Below, in pieces: positions 42,748 through 51,520 of a stretch of 64,000 bases of DNA. The position numbers were made by a program, and so were the translations under genes. Numbering within the stretch: the stretch's first letter is position 1; every line of letters starts with the position of its first letter. Source of the DNA: Bradyrhizobium erythrophlei (GTDB lineage Bacteria > Pseudomonadota > Alphaproteobacteria > Rhizobiales > Xanthobacteraceae); assembly GCF_900129425.1 (NCBI RefSeq), contig NZ_LT670817.1, forward strand, positions 6,386,001-6,450,000. Direction: 5' to 3'. Under the pieces are notes generated by a model. That model saw nothing but the letters and a program-made list of their open reading frames with translations. It made no database searches and was not told the DNA's origin.

Positions 42748-43437
42748 ATGCTCACCCAATCGCTCAATACTTCAATTATCGGTAACAAGGTTGCTCCGGT
42801 TGCTTACTCCCCTTCGGACCATTTTTGTGCCATTACGGGGCATGCAGGCTTGGTCGCTACCGAGTTTTCTTACCGGAAAGACGAGGAAATCTACGGCGAA
42901 GATGAGCCGGCGGAATATGTTTATCAGGTAATCCGCGGCGCTGTTCGGACCTACAAGCTGCTTTCTGACGGACGGCGCCAGATCGGCGCGTTTCATCTTC
43001 CGGGCGACGTCTTCGGGCTTGAATCGGGAATAGCCCACCGGCTCGCAGCGGAAGCCGTCATCGATACCACCGTGCGCCTGGTGAAGCGCCGCATTCTCGA
43101 ACAGGCGGCAGGGACCGATGTTAAGGTTGCGCAAAAGCTTTGGACCATGGCGGCTAGCGATCTCCGGCACGCGGAAGATCATATGTTGCTTCTCGGACGG
43201 AAGAACGCGATGGAGCGCGTCGCGAATTTCCTTCTTGAGATGGATCTCCGCCTTGCCGTCGCCGGCATGATGGCGCTGCCGATGTGCCGCCGAGATATCG
43301 GTGATTATCTGGGACTTACGCTGGAAACGGTTTCAAGGGCGCTTTCTCAGCTGCAAAACGAGGGTGTGCTCGGATTTTCCGGCGCCCGTCAGATCGTTCT
43401 TCGCAATCGCCAGCGTCTCAAGAACATGGATGCGTGA
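42748..43437 (+). CDS. fixK: FixK-like Crp/Fnr-family regulator
   Basis: The 229-residue protein has the sensor beta roll (EEIYGEDEPAEYVYQVIRGAVRTYKLLSDGRRQIGAFHLPGDVFGLE) and a C-terminal HTH with CRRDIGDYLGLTLETVSRALSQLQ, whose E-X2-SR pattern reads TTGA-N6-TCAA boxes. The N-terminal Cys cluster of FNR is absent, so it is FixK-type and does not sense oxygen itself. GAGGAG lies seven bases before the ATG. It stands directly after fixLJ and the broken receiver, close to at least four matching boxes, so an autonomous FixLJ-FixK cascade is encoded here. Confidence 0.9.
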   Translation: MLTQSLNTSIIGNKVAPVAYSPSDHFCAITGHAGLVATEFSYRKDEEIYGEDEPAEYVYQVIRGAVRTYKLLSDGRRQIGAFHLPGDVFGLESGIAHRLAAEAVIDTTVRLVKRRILEQAAGTDVKVAQKLWTMAASDLRHAEDHMLLLGRKNAMERVANFLLEMDLRLAVAGMMALPMCRRDIGDYLGLTLETVSRALSQLQNEGVLGFSGARQIVLRNRQRLKNMDA

Positions 43438-43509
43438 CGCCTTAGTAAGCGCGTCAGAAAAATGTGCGCTATCTTGTACCGGAACATCGCAACGAAAAAG
43501 GAGAATGCT

Positions 43510-43722
43510 ATGACACGGTATATTGCTCGGTTCATGAAGGACGTTCTCGGAGAAAATGGATGTGAAAGGGAAATTTGCCAACGGGAGCTTGAAATCGAAG
43601 CCTCAAATCAGGCGTCTGCGGGAGACGTGGCGAAGACCAAATTCTGTGAGATCGAAAACGTAAAGGACTGGTCCCTTCATGCGGATCGCGTTCGAATAGC
43701 CGAAACGGAGTTCCCGTCTTAA
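43510..43722 (+). CDS. Small conserved hypothetical protein (Bradyrhizobium type)
   Basis: The 70-residue protein MTRYIARFMKDVLGENGC...WSLHADRVRIAETEFPS starts at an ATG preceded by AAGGAGAA. I recognise similar 65-70-residue proteins with the same beginning (RYIARFMKDVLGENG) and end (DWSLHADRI) from related genomes, where they are uncharacterised. It has no membrane segment or known motif. It lies 72 bases after the fixK-like gene and could be co-regulated. Confidence 0.7.
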   Translation: MTRYIARFMKDVLGENGCEREICQRELEIEASNQASAGDVAKTKFCEIENVKDWSLHADRVRIAETEFPS

Positions 43723-43772
43723 ATTACGCCGCCTCGATCGGCGTCGGGACCCCACACCGATTTCCCTCACGA

Positions 43773-44117
43773 CTAAGTCCCGAGAGAGTGATAAGCAATG
43801 AAGTCTTTGAGTTCTTGACTGAGCTCAGCGCGCTCAATCTTCAAATCATCGTTCTCCTCAAGATCAGCAGGAAGTCTGCGCAGCAGGGCCGCAAGGGCAC
43901 GCTGTACTCTGTGCACGCTCTTGAACTGGCCGGTGCTCGCCCGCGTGCGGATCGAAAATTGGATCTCCTTCTGACGCGTGGCGACTTCCGCCATTTGCGC
44001 GGAGGCTGCGCCTGTGCGCTCCAAAGATCGACCTGGAAGGCGAGCGTGTCCTTGCGGCGGGGATCGTTCTCAATCACCCACTGCAGCGGCGTGTTGGACA
44101 CGAGGCCGAGGCGTGTG
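43773..44117 (-). pseudogene. Unidentified gene fragment, frameshifted and cut by an IS element
   Basis: On the minus strand the frame GTRLGLVSNTPLQ then WVIENDPRRKDTLAFQVDLW runs directly out of the IS end at 44118. A frameshift near 44020 is needed to continue as ASAQMAEVATRQKEIQFSI..., then a helical stretch VQRALAALLRRLPADLEENDD and a stop at 43773. The sequence looks coding on both sides of the shift, with a probable coiled coil at the end. I do not recognise the family. The 5' part beyond the IS was not found. Confidence 0.5.
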
Positions 44118-44119
44118 CC

Positions 44120-45200
44120 TGTCGCAAATCAAATCCGGACATATTGGTGGTGTAGCCCGCCGAGAATTGGGCGGCAAAGAATGTGCCCGGCGAGTTCGAG
44201 GGCGCGGGAGATCGGCGCATCTTTCTCCAAAGATAAATGCGTCCGTATCTTGTTGTGATAATTCATGTACGACAGTATGTGACGGAGGTGTCGCTCGCCG
44301 AACACAACAACGTGGTCAAGGCATTCCCGTCGGATCGAACCGATCAGCCTTTCGGCATATGCGTTTTGCCACGGGGAACGCGGCGATGTTGGTCGGTCGC
44401 GGATGCCCATCGATCGGAGTCTGCGGATAAAGACCTCACCATAGGCGCCGTCCCGGTCACGAATGAGATAGCGGGGAGCCTGTTCCCAGCCGCATGCTTC
44501 CGTGACCTGATTTGCGATCCATTCTGCGGTTGGATGCGCTGTGACGCCAGACCACAGGATATGTCGCCGGCCGTGCCCCATGATCAGCAATCCATAGAGC
44601 AGGCGGAACGAGATTGTCGGCACGACGAACATATCCATCGCAGCGATCCCGTCCGCGTGATTGCGGAGGAACGTCCTCCAGCCTTGGGACGGCGGGTCTC
44701 GTCGCCTGACCATGTATTTGGCTACGCTCGTCTGTCCGACATCGATGCCGAGCTTGAGCAACTCTCCATGGATCCGCGGCGCTCCCCACAGCGGATTGGC
44801 AATGCTCAGCTCGCGGATAAGCTTGCGTATCTCCGGCGGTACGGTTGGTCGGCCACCGCCGCGCAGCGACTTCCAGCTCCAGTACGATCTGAACCCGGCA
44901 CGGTGCCATTTTATGACGGTCTCTGGCTTCACAATCGCCAGAGCGTTTAGGACCGTTGGGGCCAATCGATACACCCCGGCAAAGAGCAAACGGTCCGCCG
45001 AACGGAAGGTCTGCCTCCTCGGCGAATTCCGTCGCAGTACGTTAGTCTGATGCCGAAGGACCAGGATCTCGGCTGCCAGCGAAGCTCGTGACCGGAACAA
45101 CCCGACCAACGCCATCCAAACAAGGCTGCAAGCTTTCCGCATAGGACAGAAAGATTGCGTGATTCTGCCTCAGTTGTCAGCCCGATTGGGTTTGCGACAG
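44120..45200 (-). mobile_element. Insertion sequence with IS481-like DDE transposase
   Basis: TGTCGCAAA near 44120-44128 is inverted as TTTGCGACA at 45192-45200. The outer similarity extends inward with mismatches (TCAAATCCGG against CCCAATCGGG). A single integrase-type gene fills the element. TGT termini fit the IS481 group; a target duplication could not be defined. The element ends inside the gene fragment at 43773-44117. Confidence 0.65.
44129..45142 (-). CDS. DDE integrase-type transposase
   Basis: The 337-residue protein has an N-terminal HTH-like part (LRHQTNVLRRNSPRR; RKLIRELSIANPLWGAPRIHGELLKLG) and an rve integrase core with AAMDMFVVPT (first Asp), IRDRDGAYG (second Asp) and NAYAERLIGSIRREC (Glu). 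No stop or shift breaks it. Classification between IS481-like and other integrase-core groups is uncertain. The stop lies nine bases inside the left terminal repeat. Confidence 0.85.
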   Translation of the reverse strand: MRKACSLVWMALVGLFRSRASLAAEILVLRHQTNVLRRNSPRRQTFRSADRLLFAGVYRLAPTVLNALAIVKPETVIKWHRAGFRSYWSWKSLRGGGRPTVPPEIRKLIRELSIANPLWGAPRIHGELLKLGIDVGQTSVAKYMVRRRDPPSQGWRTFLRNHADGIAAMDMFVVPTISFRLLYGLLIMGHGRRHILWSGVTAHPTAEWIANQVTEACGWEQAPRYLIRDRDGAYGEVFIRRLRSMGIRDRPTSPRSPWQNAYAERLIGSIRRECLDHVVVFGERHLRHILSYMNYHNKIRTHLSLEKDAPISRALELAGHILCRPILGGLHHQYVRI

Positions 45201-45450
45201 GGACAGGGTCAAAAGGGCCGTTTCGCCAGTGCGTTAATCACTTCCAGTCTACCCCGACAAACAGACATTCTGTGAGTCCGTCGGCATGTCCCAAAGGTGC
45301 ACAAACCCGGAAGTGGCAGTTTAGTTCTTCGAGTTTATTGATGTAACAACTCTTGCAGGTCGCAAAAAATTGGGAGAGGGCGGATGATTGCGAGCTCAAG
45401 GGCATCCGAATAGTTGAGCAGCTATATTAGGGAACGGAATACGGGAAGCC

Positions 45451-45851
45451 CTACGACAACCACTGTGCATGTTTCGCAACTGCCTCACGGACGCAAACCA
45501 GCAGATAGCTTCCTAGCCACGGCTTCTCGACGACCAAAACCGCAATTGCTGCGGCTCGGTCGCGCACATATTCGGTTGGATTCCCTGTGATGAGAACAGC
45601 CGGGATCGAAACTCCCCGACCGTGCAGCGCGCTGACCAGTTCCAGTCCATTCATCGCGGGCATGTGGTAGTCAACGACTAGGCACCCAATCGCAGGCAGG
45701 CTCGCTTCGTTGAGCAAGTCGTGGCCATTGGAAAAGGCGCGCACCTCGAAGCCCTCACTCTTCATCCTGTTTTGAGGGAATCCCGCACGGCCTCGTCGTC
45801 ATCAACGACGAGGATGACTTGCTTGGTAATCTTCGGTGCAGGCTGAGTCAT
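45451..45851 (-). pseudogene. Single-domain response regulator, frameshifted
   Basis: An ATG at 45851 codes MTQPAPKITKQVILVVDDDEAVRDSLK, a receiver start, but the frame closes at a TGA near 45763. In the next frame MKSEGFEVRAFSNGHDLL follows, with phospho-acceptor Asp in LVVDYHMPAMNG and AVLITGNPTEYV, ending at 45451. A one-base indel in AAAACAGG (about 45770) accounts for it. It overlaps the ackA 3' end by 50 bases. It resembles the broken receiver at 42233 and the intact one at 55947. Confidence 0.72.
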
Positions 45852-47064
45852 CAACAAATTGCCTTCGCTGTTGGGCGGAAACAGGACTATGTGACAGCAC
45901 GGAAAGCGTATGGCGCGCGATCATCAGTTCCTCGTCGGTGGGGATTGCGTAAAGCGCGACGCGGCTGTCGGGCCGCGAGATCAGTAGCTGCGGGACCGCA
46001 TTCGCCCCCGGATCGAGCGCAGCGCCGAGCCAGGCGAGCTTGTCGGCGATGCGCGCCCGCATCGTCGCCGAGTTCTCACCGATCCCGGCGGTGAACACAA
46101 AGGCATCGATGCCGCCGAGCGCCGCCGCCAGCATGCCGGCATACAATCCGACCCGGGTGACGAAATACTCGATCGCGAAGGCGGCGCGCGGATCGGCGCT
46201 GTCCTGAAGCTCGCGCACATCGTTGCTAATGCCGGACAGACCTTTGAGGCCGCATTCGCGATAGAGCAGATCCTGCACCTCGCCGGCCGTCATACCCTTC
46301 TCGCCGATCAGGTAGAGCACCACGCCAGGATCGAGCTGTCCCGAACGGGTACCCATGGGCAACCCGTCGAGCGCCGTGAACCCCATCGTGCTGTCGATGC
46401 TACGGCCGCCGTCGAGCGCACACATGGAGGCGCCGCTGCCAAGATGCGCGACGATGACGCGGCCGTCGGCGACGGTCGGGGCGACCTGGCGCAGCCGCTC
46501 TGCCACATATTCGTAGGAGAGGCCGTGGAAGCCATAGCGCCGCAAGCCTTCCGCATAGAAGCGTTGCGGGATGGCATAGTGGTCGGCGAGCGCATCATGC
46601 CCGCGGTGAAATGCGGTGTCGAAGCAGGCGACCTGCGGCAAATCCGGCCTCCGCGCCAGCAGCGCCCGTATCGGCGCCAAGTTGTTCGGCTGATGCAGCG
46701 GCGCCAGCGACACATAGCGCTCGAGGTCCGCCAGGACCTTCGCGTCGACCAGCACCGGCCGGTCGTAGTCTGGCCCGCCATGGACCACCCGATGGCCGAC
46801 AGCGACGAGCTCGACCTTTTGCGTCTCGAGCAGCCAGGCACCGGCGGCATGCATTGCGGCCGGAAGGTCGATCACTTGGTCGGGCGTGTAGGTCTGGTCG
46901 ATCAAGGGCCTCTTGTCGGCTGCCTGGGCGCGCAGCCGCGGCCGCCTACCGATGCCGTCGATCTGGCCTTTGATCAGGCATTTCAGGTCGGAGAGGGCTC
47001 CGAGCGCGAACACCTGGAACTTGAGGCTCGACGAGCCCGCATTGACGACGAGGATCGTTTCCAT
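45802..47064 (-). CDS. ackA: Acetate (or propionate) kinase
   Basis: This enzyme interconverts acetyl phosphate plus ADP with acetate plus ATP. The 420-residue protein has the family signatures VVNAGSSSLKFQVF at the start and GHRVVHGG near residue 80, catalytic segment CFDTAFHRGHDALADHYAIP, HLGSGASMCALDGGRSIDSTMGFT and TAGIGENSATMRARI. I chose the ATG at 47064; a GTG at 47073 that overlaps the pta stop (GTGA) is an equally coupled alternative. The last 20 residues, after HTLSVLSH, are atypical and overlap the broken receiver gene, so the 3' end may have been remodelled. With pta it allows ATP formation in low oxygen. Confidence 0.92.
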   Translation of the reverse strand: METILVVNAGSSSLKFQVFALGALSDLKCLIKGQIDGIGRRPRLRAQAADKRPLIDQTYTPDQVIDLPAAMHAAGAWLLETQKVELVAVGHRVVHGGPDYDRPVLVDAKVLADLERYVSLAPLHQPNNLAPIRALLARRPDLPQVACFDTAFHRGHDALADHYAIPQRFYAEGLRRYGFHGLSYEYVAERLRQVAPTVADGRVIVAHLGSGASMCALDGGRSIDSTMGFTALDGLPMGTRSGQLDPGVVLYLIGEKGMTAGEVQDLLYRECGLKGLSGISNDVRELQDSADPRAAFAIEYFVTRVGLYAGMLAAALGGIDAFVFTAGIGENSATMRARIADKLAWLGAALDPGANAVPQLLISRPDSRVALYAIPTDEELMIARHTLSVLSHSPVSAQQRRQFVDDSACTEDYQASHPRR

Positions 47065-47069
47065 GTTGG

Positions 47070-48035
47070 TCACGCGGCCGGCAAGACCGTGGCGCGCCGC
47101 CGGGCGTCCGCATATAGGGCCGCCACCGCGCAGGAGGCCATGCGGGTGCGGACGGAATCTGCCCGCGACGTCAGGATGATCGGTACGCGTGCCCCGAGCA
47201 CGATTCCGGCCGCGTCGGCCTGGGCCAGGAACGAAAGGTTCTTGGCGAGCATGTTGCCGGCCTCGAGGTCGGGCACGACCAGGATCTGAGCACGGCCCGC
47301 GACCGGCGAATGGATGCCCTTGATCTTCGCGGCGTCGGGATCGATGGCGTTGTCGAAGGCGAGCGGGCCGTCCAGCACCCCGCCGGTGATCTGGCCGCGC
47401 TCTGCCATTTTGCACAGGGCTGCCGCCTCGATGGTCGACGGGATCTTGGACGTGACGGTTTCGACCGCGGAAACGATGGCAACGCGCGGCGTGCCGAGCC
47501 CGGCCTGCGTGAACAGGTCAATTGCGTTCTGGATGATGTCGCGCTTCGCATCGAGATCGGGGAAGATATTGATCGCCGCGTCGGTGATCAGCAGGGGCTC
47601 CGGATAGGTCGGCACATCCATGACGAACACGTGGCTAATCCGCCGCGCCGTCCGCAGGCCTGTCGCGGAGGCGGTCACCGCGCGCATGAGCTCGTCGGTG
47701 TGAAGGCTGCCCTTCATGAGCAACTCGCCTTTCGCCTCATGGATCAATTTGACGCCCTGCGCGGCCGCTTCGTCGGCGTCAACCGCGTCGATCAGCTCGA
47801 ACCGGCTAATGTCAATCCCGTGCTGCCGCGCCAGTGCGGCGATGCTTGCCTTCGGTCCGACCAGGGTCGGGATGATGATGCCGGCCTCTGCCGCCTCGGC
47901 GACGGCGCGCAACGAAGTCTCGTCGCAGGGGTGGACCACGACAGTGGTCGCCGGCGGCACCTGCTTCGCGCGGGCGATCAGGCGTTCGTAATTCGCATGG
48001 GTCTGGACTGGTGCAGCCACCTGGGAAATCGTCAT
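47070..48035 (-). CDS. pta: Phosphate acetyltransferase (PTA/PTB family), acetate-kinase partner
   Basis: The 321-residue protein has the PTA_PTB segments LLMKGSLHTDELMRAV, RRISHVFVMDVPTYPEPLLITDAAINI, IVSAVETVTSKIP and DGPLAFDNAID. It exchanges the acyl group between CoA and phosphate, feeding acetate kinase, with which it is translationally coupled. It resembles the sulfonate-linked copy at 3948-4880 but is longer at both ends. The start lies 102 bases downstream of the hypothetical gene at 48138. Confidence 0.9.
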   Translation of the reverse strand: MTISQVAAPVQTHANYERLIARAKQVPPATTVVVHPCDETSLRAVAEAAEAGIIIPTLVGPKASIAALARQHGIDISRFELIDAVDADEAAAQGVKLIHEAKGELLMKGSLHTDELMRAVTASATGLRTARRISHVFVMDVPTYPEPLLITDAAINIFPDLDAKRDIIQNAIDLFTQAGLGTPRVAIVSAVETVTSKIPSTIEAAALCKMAERGQITGGVLDGPLAFDNAIDPDAAKIKGIHSPVAGRAQILVVPDLEAGNMLAKNLSFLAQADAAGIVLGARVPIILTSRADSVRTRMASCAVAALYADARRRATVLPAA

Positions 48036-48137
48036 TGCAAGCTCCTGTCTATGCTGTGCCTCGCCGACCTGCGTTTTGACGCCTTGGCGATGTTCCTATT
48101 AATGCCGCGCTGCATGACTGCTCGATCGCCGATTTGT

Positions 48138-48599
48138 TCAGCCCCATTTCAGCGTGAGAGCGATGTCGCCCGGCACGCCGCCAGAGAAGTCGACGACCTG
48201 AACGCGGATCTTGTATCCGATCGGGCGCAGGTGCCGATCCCAGAAGGAATACATCTCCTTCGGCAGCCCGGTCAGGGTGCTCTCCCAGCCCGGCTCCATC
48301 ATATTGATCGCGCGGCCGTTGTCCGTGCACAGCGCGTTGGGAAAGCGGAAGACCTCCACCTCGGTCAAGCCGTTCTTGACCGCGCGCTGGACGATTTCGG
48401 CCGCGCGCTTGAGCGCCTCCTGCTCGGAAATGCCAGAGGGCTTCAACAGCTTGTCGATCAACGCCTTCTTCTCGGCGTCCGCCTTCTCCTTCTGGCGCAA
48501 CACCTCGCTCGCCGTCTCGGCCTCGGCAAGGGCAAGCATCTCCATCGCCTGCTTCGCGGTCGGCAGTGGATTCGATAACTTGGCGGCAGTCGTGCTCAT
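48138..48599 (-). CDS. Conserved hypothetical protein of the DUF3141-pta-ackA cluster
   Basis: The 153-residue protein has an N-terminal charged helix, probably coiled coil (residues 13-60, AMEMLALAEAETASEVLRQKEKADAEKKALIDKLL), and a C-terminal globular part with EVEVFRFPNALCTDNGRAIN and SFWDRHLRPIGYKIRVQVVDF. There is no signal peptide or membrane helix. The ATG at 48599 follows AGGAGAG by five bases. I recall it between DUF3141 and pta genes in relatives; its function is unknown. A phasin-like or polymer-granule role would fit the helix and the neighbour but is a guess. Confidence 0.72.
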   Translation of the reverse strand: MSTTAAKLSNPLPTAKQAMEMLALAEAETASEVLRQKEKADAEKKALIDKLLKPSGISEQEALKRAAEIVQRAVKNGLTEVEVFRFPNALCTDNGRAINMMEPGWESTLTGLPKEMYSFWDRHLRPIGYKIRVQVVDFSGGVPGDIALTLKWG

Positions 48600-48754
48600 T
48601 GTCTCTCTCCTGTCAGCATCCATTGGCTATTCGCGTCCAGCGCCGAGGTTCGGCGACCGGAAACCTGTCCAAAGCGCCCGGCAGGAAGCTAACTTCTCGC
48701 GCATCACCGGCAGGGTCATCATTTCAGCTCGACTTTGGACTTCCTTGTAACTTG

Positions 48755-50959
48755 CTAGGCAGCCGGGCTCGCGGATGCGACGTCCTCTACGACGAGGATC
48801 CGCGCGATCCGTTGCAGCCGCTCGGCCACTTCGCCGGTGATCTCGCCGCCGGCGCCCAGCACCTGGCGCACAGCGGCCACAGTGCTGCGCCGCGACTTGG
48901 CATCGGGAATGAGAGCTGGAAGCGCTGCGACGGCCGCCTCCTGGTCGAGCAGCAGGATGAAGGCTTGCTCGTGCACCATCCTCTTGAACTCGGCGAGTGC
49001 CGGCCGCTGCACGTCGTACCGGACGGCGCGCAGACGGCGAATGGCCTCGAACCCGCGCGCGTCGACGGCCGCCCGCGGGATGCCAACATAGAGCAGCGCG
49101 CGGATGGTGCCTTCGCGCACGTCGCCAGTCGCGACCCGCGATTTCAGCTCGGCGATCCGCGTTTCCACCAGCTCGTCATGGAGCGGCATCTTTGGCGCCT
49201 TGCGCTGCCGCCGCGTATCCGCCGGGTCGATGCCGACCGCGACCTGCAGCAGTGGATTGCTATAGATCGTAAGAAACGTGCGCTCGGCTAGCGTTTCGAC
49301 TCCATCCCGCCAGGAATTGAGGCCGGCGACGATCTGCTCGGAAACAGTCTCCTGCACCGCCAGGAACGGATTGTCCGCCGCCGCAGGCTGACGCTTCTTG
49401 CGCACTGCTTGCGCGATGGCGGCGACAGGCGCCAGCCACGGATTTTTGTCGGACAACAGCTCGTATTGCAGCCGCAGCGGATGCAGCCGGTCGAGCCACT
49501 CGGCCACAGGCTTCGACACCATGGCGCGCACCATCGGCTGGGCGAACGTGCGGTAGAGCGCGAGATTGATCTCTGACACCCGCGCCGCAGTCGCGAAACG
49601 CCGCTCGTCAGCCGCATCGTTGCCGCCCAGCGCGCGAATGTCGTCGAGGGTGCGCGCCTCGCAACGCATAATCCACTCGCCGGTAACGAGGTCGGGGCTC
49701 GCCGTGTCATCACGCTTTGCCTCGAACACCGCCTCGTAGAGGCCCGGCGGCAGCACGTCGATCAGGTCAATGTTGTTGGAGAACTCGGCATACTCCTTGC
49801 GAGCCACGCCGGTCGCCACGAAGATTCCGAGATGACCTACGGACTCGTGGATGGTGTAGACGATCGTCTGGCCGTGTCGGCGGATGTCGTCGACATCGTC
49901 GTACAGATCGAGGAGCCATCCCAGTGCCTGCTGCGGCGGCGTGACGTTGTCACCTTTGGAGCAGAACACGACGATCGGCGAACGGATGTTGCGCAGGTCG
50001 ATCATCGTCCCGTCCGAGCCCTTAATCATTCCCGCCGCAAGCTTGTTGCCGATGAACAGCTCGTCGACGATGGACTGGATCTCCTCAGCGTTGAGATTGA
50101 CATGCCCGCCCCACCACCGCTCGAAGCCGAGATAGCGCGGGGCCTCGGCGTCGATGTTGGCGTACAAGTTGTACTGTTTGGTCCACAGGGTGTTTGCGGG
50201 ATTCTGGTTCTCGAAATTCTGCACCAGCCAAGTGCCGTCGAATTTGCCGTGGCCGAGATCGCTGGTGAGCGCGGTGAGCCAGCTGCCGCCGAGCAGGCCG
50301 CCCGAGTAGCGCATCGGGTACTTGCCGTGTATGCCGCCCCAATAAGACAGAGGCGACCCCGCGATGATGATCGGGCCGAACAGCTCTGGACGCATCGCCG
50401 CGAGCATCATTACGGCCCAGCCGGCCTGGCAGTTGCCGATCACGCACGGCTTGGCGTCCGCATCGGGATGAAGAGCGATCACTTTCTCCAGGAACACCGC
50501 TTCGGCGCGCGCGATGTCCTCGAGGGTCTGGCCCGGCACCGGATCGGGCAGGAAACCAACGAAATAGCAGGGATGGCCGGCCTTGAAGGCGACGCCGATC
50601 TCGCTGTCGGCCTTGAAGCCGGCGATGCCCGGGCCGTGCCCCGCGCGTGGATCGACGACGACGAACGGACGCCGCCTCTGGTCGATGTCGACGCCCTTCG
50701 GCGGGATGATGCGCGCAAGCGCGTAGTTAACCGGCCGTTCGAGCGTACGGCCATCGATCACGATCTCGGCCGCATAGCTGAGCACGTGCGGCGCGACCTC
50801 GGCCATATGCTCGTGGTACTGGTTGCCGCGCTGCCGCATCACATCCCAGAACAGGACATTCCGCTGCGTGGTGTCGACCATGTACTCGATCGCTGGGGCG
50901 AACGGGCCGAAAGCCTGCGTCGAGGCCGCAGCCGCAGGTTCATTCAGATTGGAGCTCAT
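48755..50959 (-). CDS. DUF3141 protein, PhaC-like alpha/beta hydrolase
   Basis: The 734-residue protein has an N-terminal alpha/beta-hydrolase core resembling polyhydroxyalkanoate synthases: nucleophile elbow GNCQAG with Cys177 in place of Ser, Asp in VFCSKGDNVTPP and His in HESVGHLG, a complete Cys-Asp-His triad. The large C-terminal region (from about residue 470) is helical and specific to DUF3141. In relatives it is found with pta and ackA. It may polymerise or transfer 3-hydroxyacyl groups, but that is not established. It heads a four-gene minus-strand cluster; no anaerobox was found upstream. Confidence 0.85.
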   Translation of the reverse strand: MSSNLNEPAAAASTQAFGPFAPAIEYMVDTTQRNVLFWDVMRQRGNQYHEHMAEVAPHVLSYAAEIVIDGRTLERPVNYALARIIPPKGVDIDQRRRPFVVVDPRAGHGPGIAGFKADSEIGVAFKAGHPCYFVGFLPDPVPGQTLEDIARAEAVFLEKVIALHPDADAKPCVIGNCQAGWAVMMLAAMRPELFGPIIIAGSPLSYWGGIHGKYPMRYSGGLLGGSWLTALTSDLGHGKFDGTWLVQNFENQNPANTLWTKQYNLYANIDAEAPRYLGFERWWGGHVNLNAEEIQSIVDELFIGNKLAAGMIKGSDGTMIDLRNIRSPIVVFCSKGDNVTPPQQALGWLLDLYDDVDDIRRHGQTIVYTIHESVGHLGIFVATGVARKEYAEFSNNIDLIDVLPPGLYEAVFEAKRDDTASPDLVTGEWIMRCEARTLDDIRALGGNDAADERRFATAARVSEINLALYRTFAQPMVRAMVSKPVAEWLDRLHPLRLQYELLSDKNPWLAPVAAIAQAVRKKRQPAAADNPFLAVQETVSEQIVAGLNSWRDGVETLAERTFLTIYSNPLLQVAVGIDPADTRRQRKAPKMPLHDELVETRIAELKSRVATGDVREGTIRALLYVGIPRAAVDARGFEAIRRLRAVRYDVQRPALAEFKRMVHEQAFILLLDQEAAVAALPALIPDAKSRRSTVAAVRQVLGAGGEITGEVAERLQRIARILVVEDVASASPAA

Positions 50960-51031
50960 GCTGGACTCTCCAGTGTTTGCGTCTAAAACGTTGCGGTAGA
51001 ATCACAATACGGCAACCACGCTCATTTTCGG

Positions 51032-51520
51032 TCAGAGGCAACGCGCGGCGATTGCCTCGTTAGCGTGCGCGACATCGACGTCGAAGCGGCCGAGATCGCG
51101 TTCGCGTTCGGTACCGCTTTTGCACAGTGCCATCACCGCGCGTGCCTTTACCACTTCTAAAAAATAGAGCCGCGTCGCCGTGCATATTTCTGATCTGTCC
51201 ACGCCGCTGAGGCTTTTGATCCGTGTCTGCATCGCCGCGACGCTGACGCTCGCGTCCGCGAGGTTACGGTCGCAACCCGGCAAGTGTGGCGCGTCCTGAC
51301 GTGCAGGCGGCGCCGCCAGAACCGCCGTTGTGAAAGTGACCGGTACGATCAACCCGACAAATGCAACCAATGAGACCACAAAGCGCTTGAGCAGATTTGG
51401 TGCATCAACCATGAACGCATCGCGGCAATGCTTTGAACAGTAGCGCCGCTTGCTGAACCAGTCGCGCCGATAAGCAACAAGACCAATGCCGCGATTGCAG
51501 TCTGGATTTGAACGTTTCAT
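51032..51520 (-). CDS. Hypothetical protein: Cys-rich N-terminus joined to a secreted Cys-rich protein
   Basis: The 162-residue frame falls into two parts. Residues 1-36 (NPDCNRG, RRYCSKHCRDAFM) look like a small zinc-ribbon protein that is usually free-standing. Residues 37-66 (MVDAPNLLKRFVVSLVAF...AVLAAPP) look like a signal peptide, followed by a periplasmic domain with four Cys. A signal peptide in mid-protein suggests either a gene fusion or a true start at the internal Met37 (51412). It overlaps the upstream gene by four bases. No function is assigned. Confidence 0.55.
   Translation of the reverse strand: MKRSNPDCNRGIGLVAYRRDWFSKRRYCSKHCRDAFMVDAPNLLKRFVVSLVAFVGLIVPVTFTTAVLAAPPARQDAPHLPGCDRNLADASVSVAAMQTRIKSLSGVDRSEICTATRLYFLEVVKARAVMALCKSGTERERDLGRFDVDVAHANEAIAARCL

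Noticed and set aside
43437..43466. GACGC...GCGTC hairpin after the fixK-like gene as a terminator
   Set aside because: The stem is only five to six pairs and is followed by A-rich rather than T-rich sequence on the coding strand.
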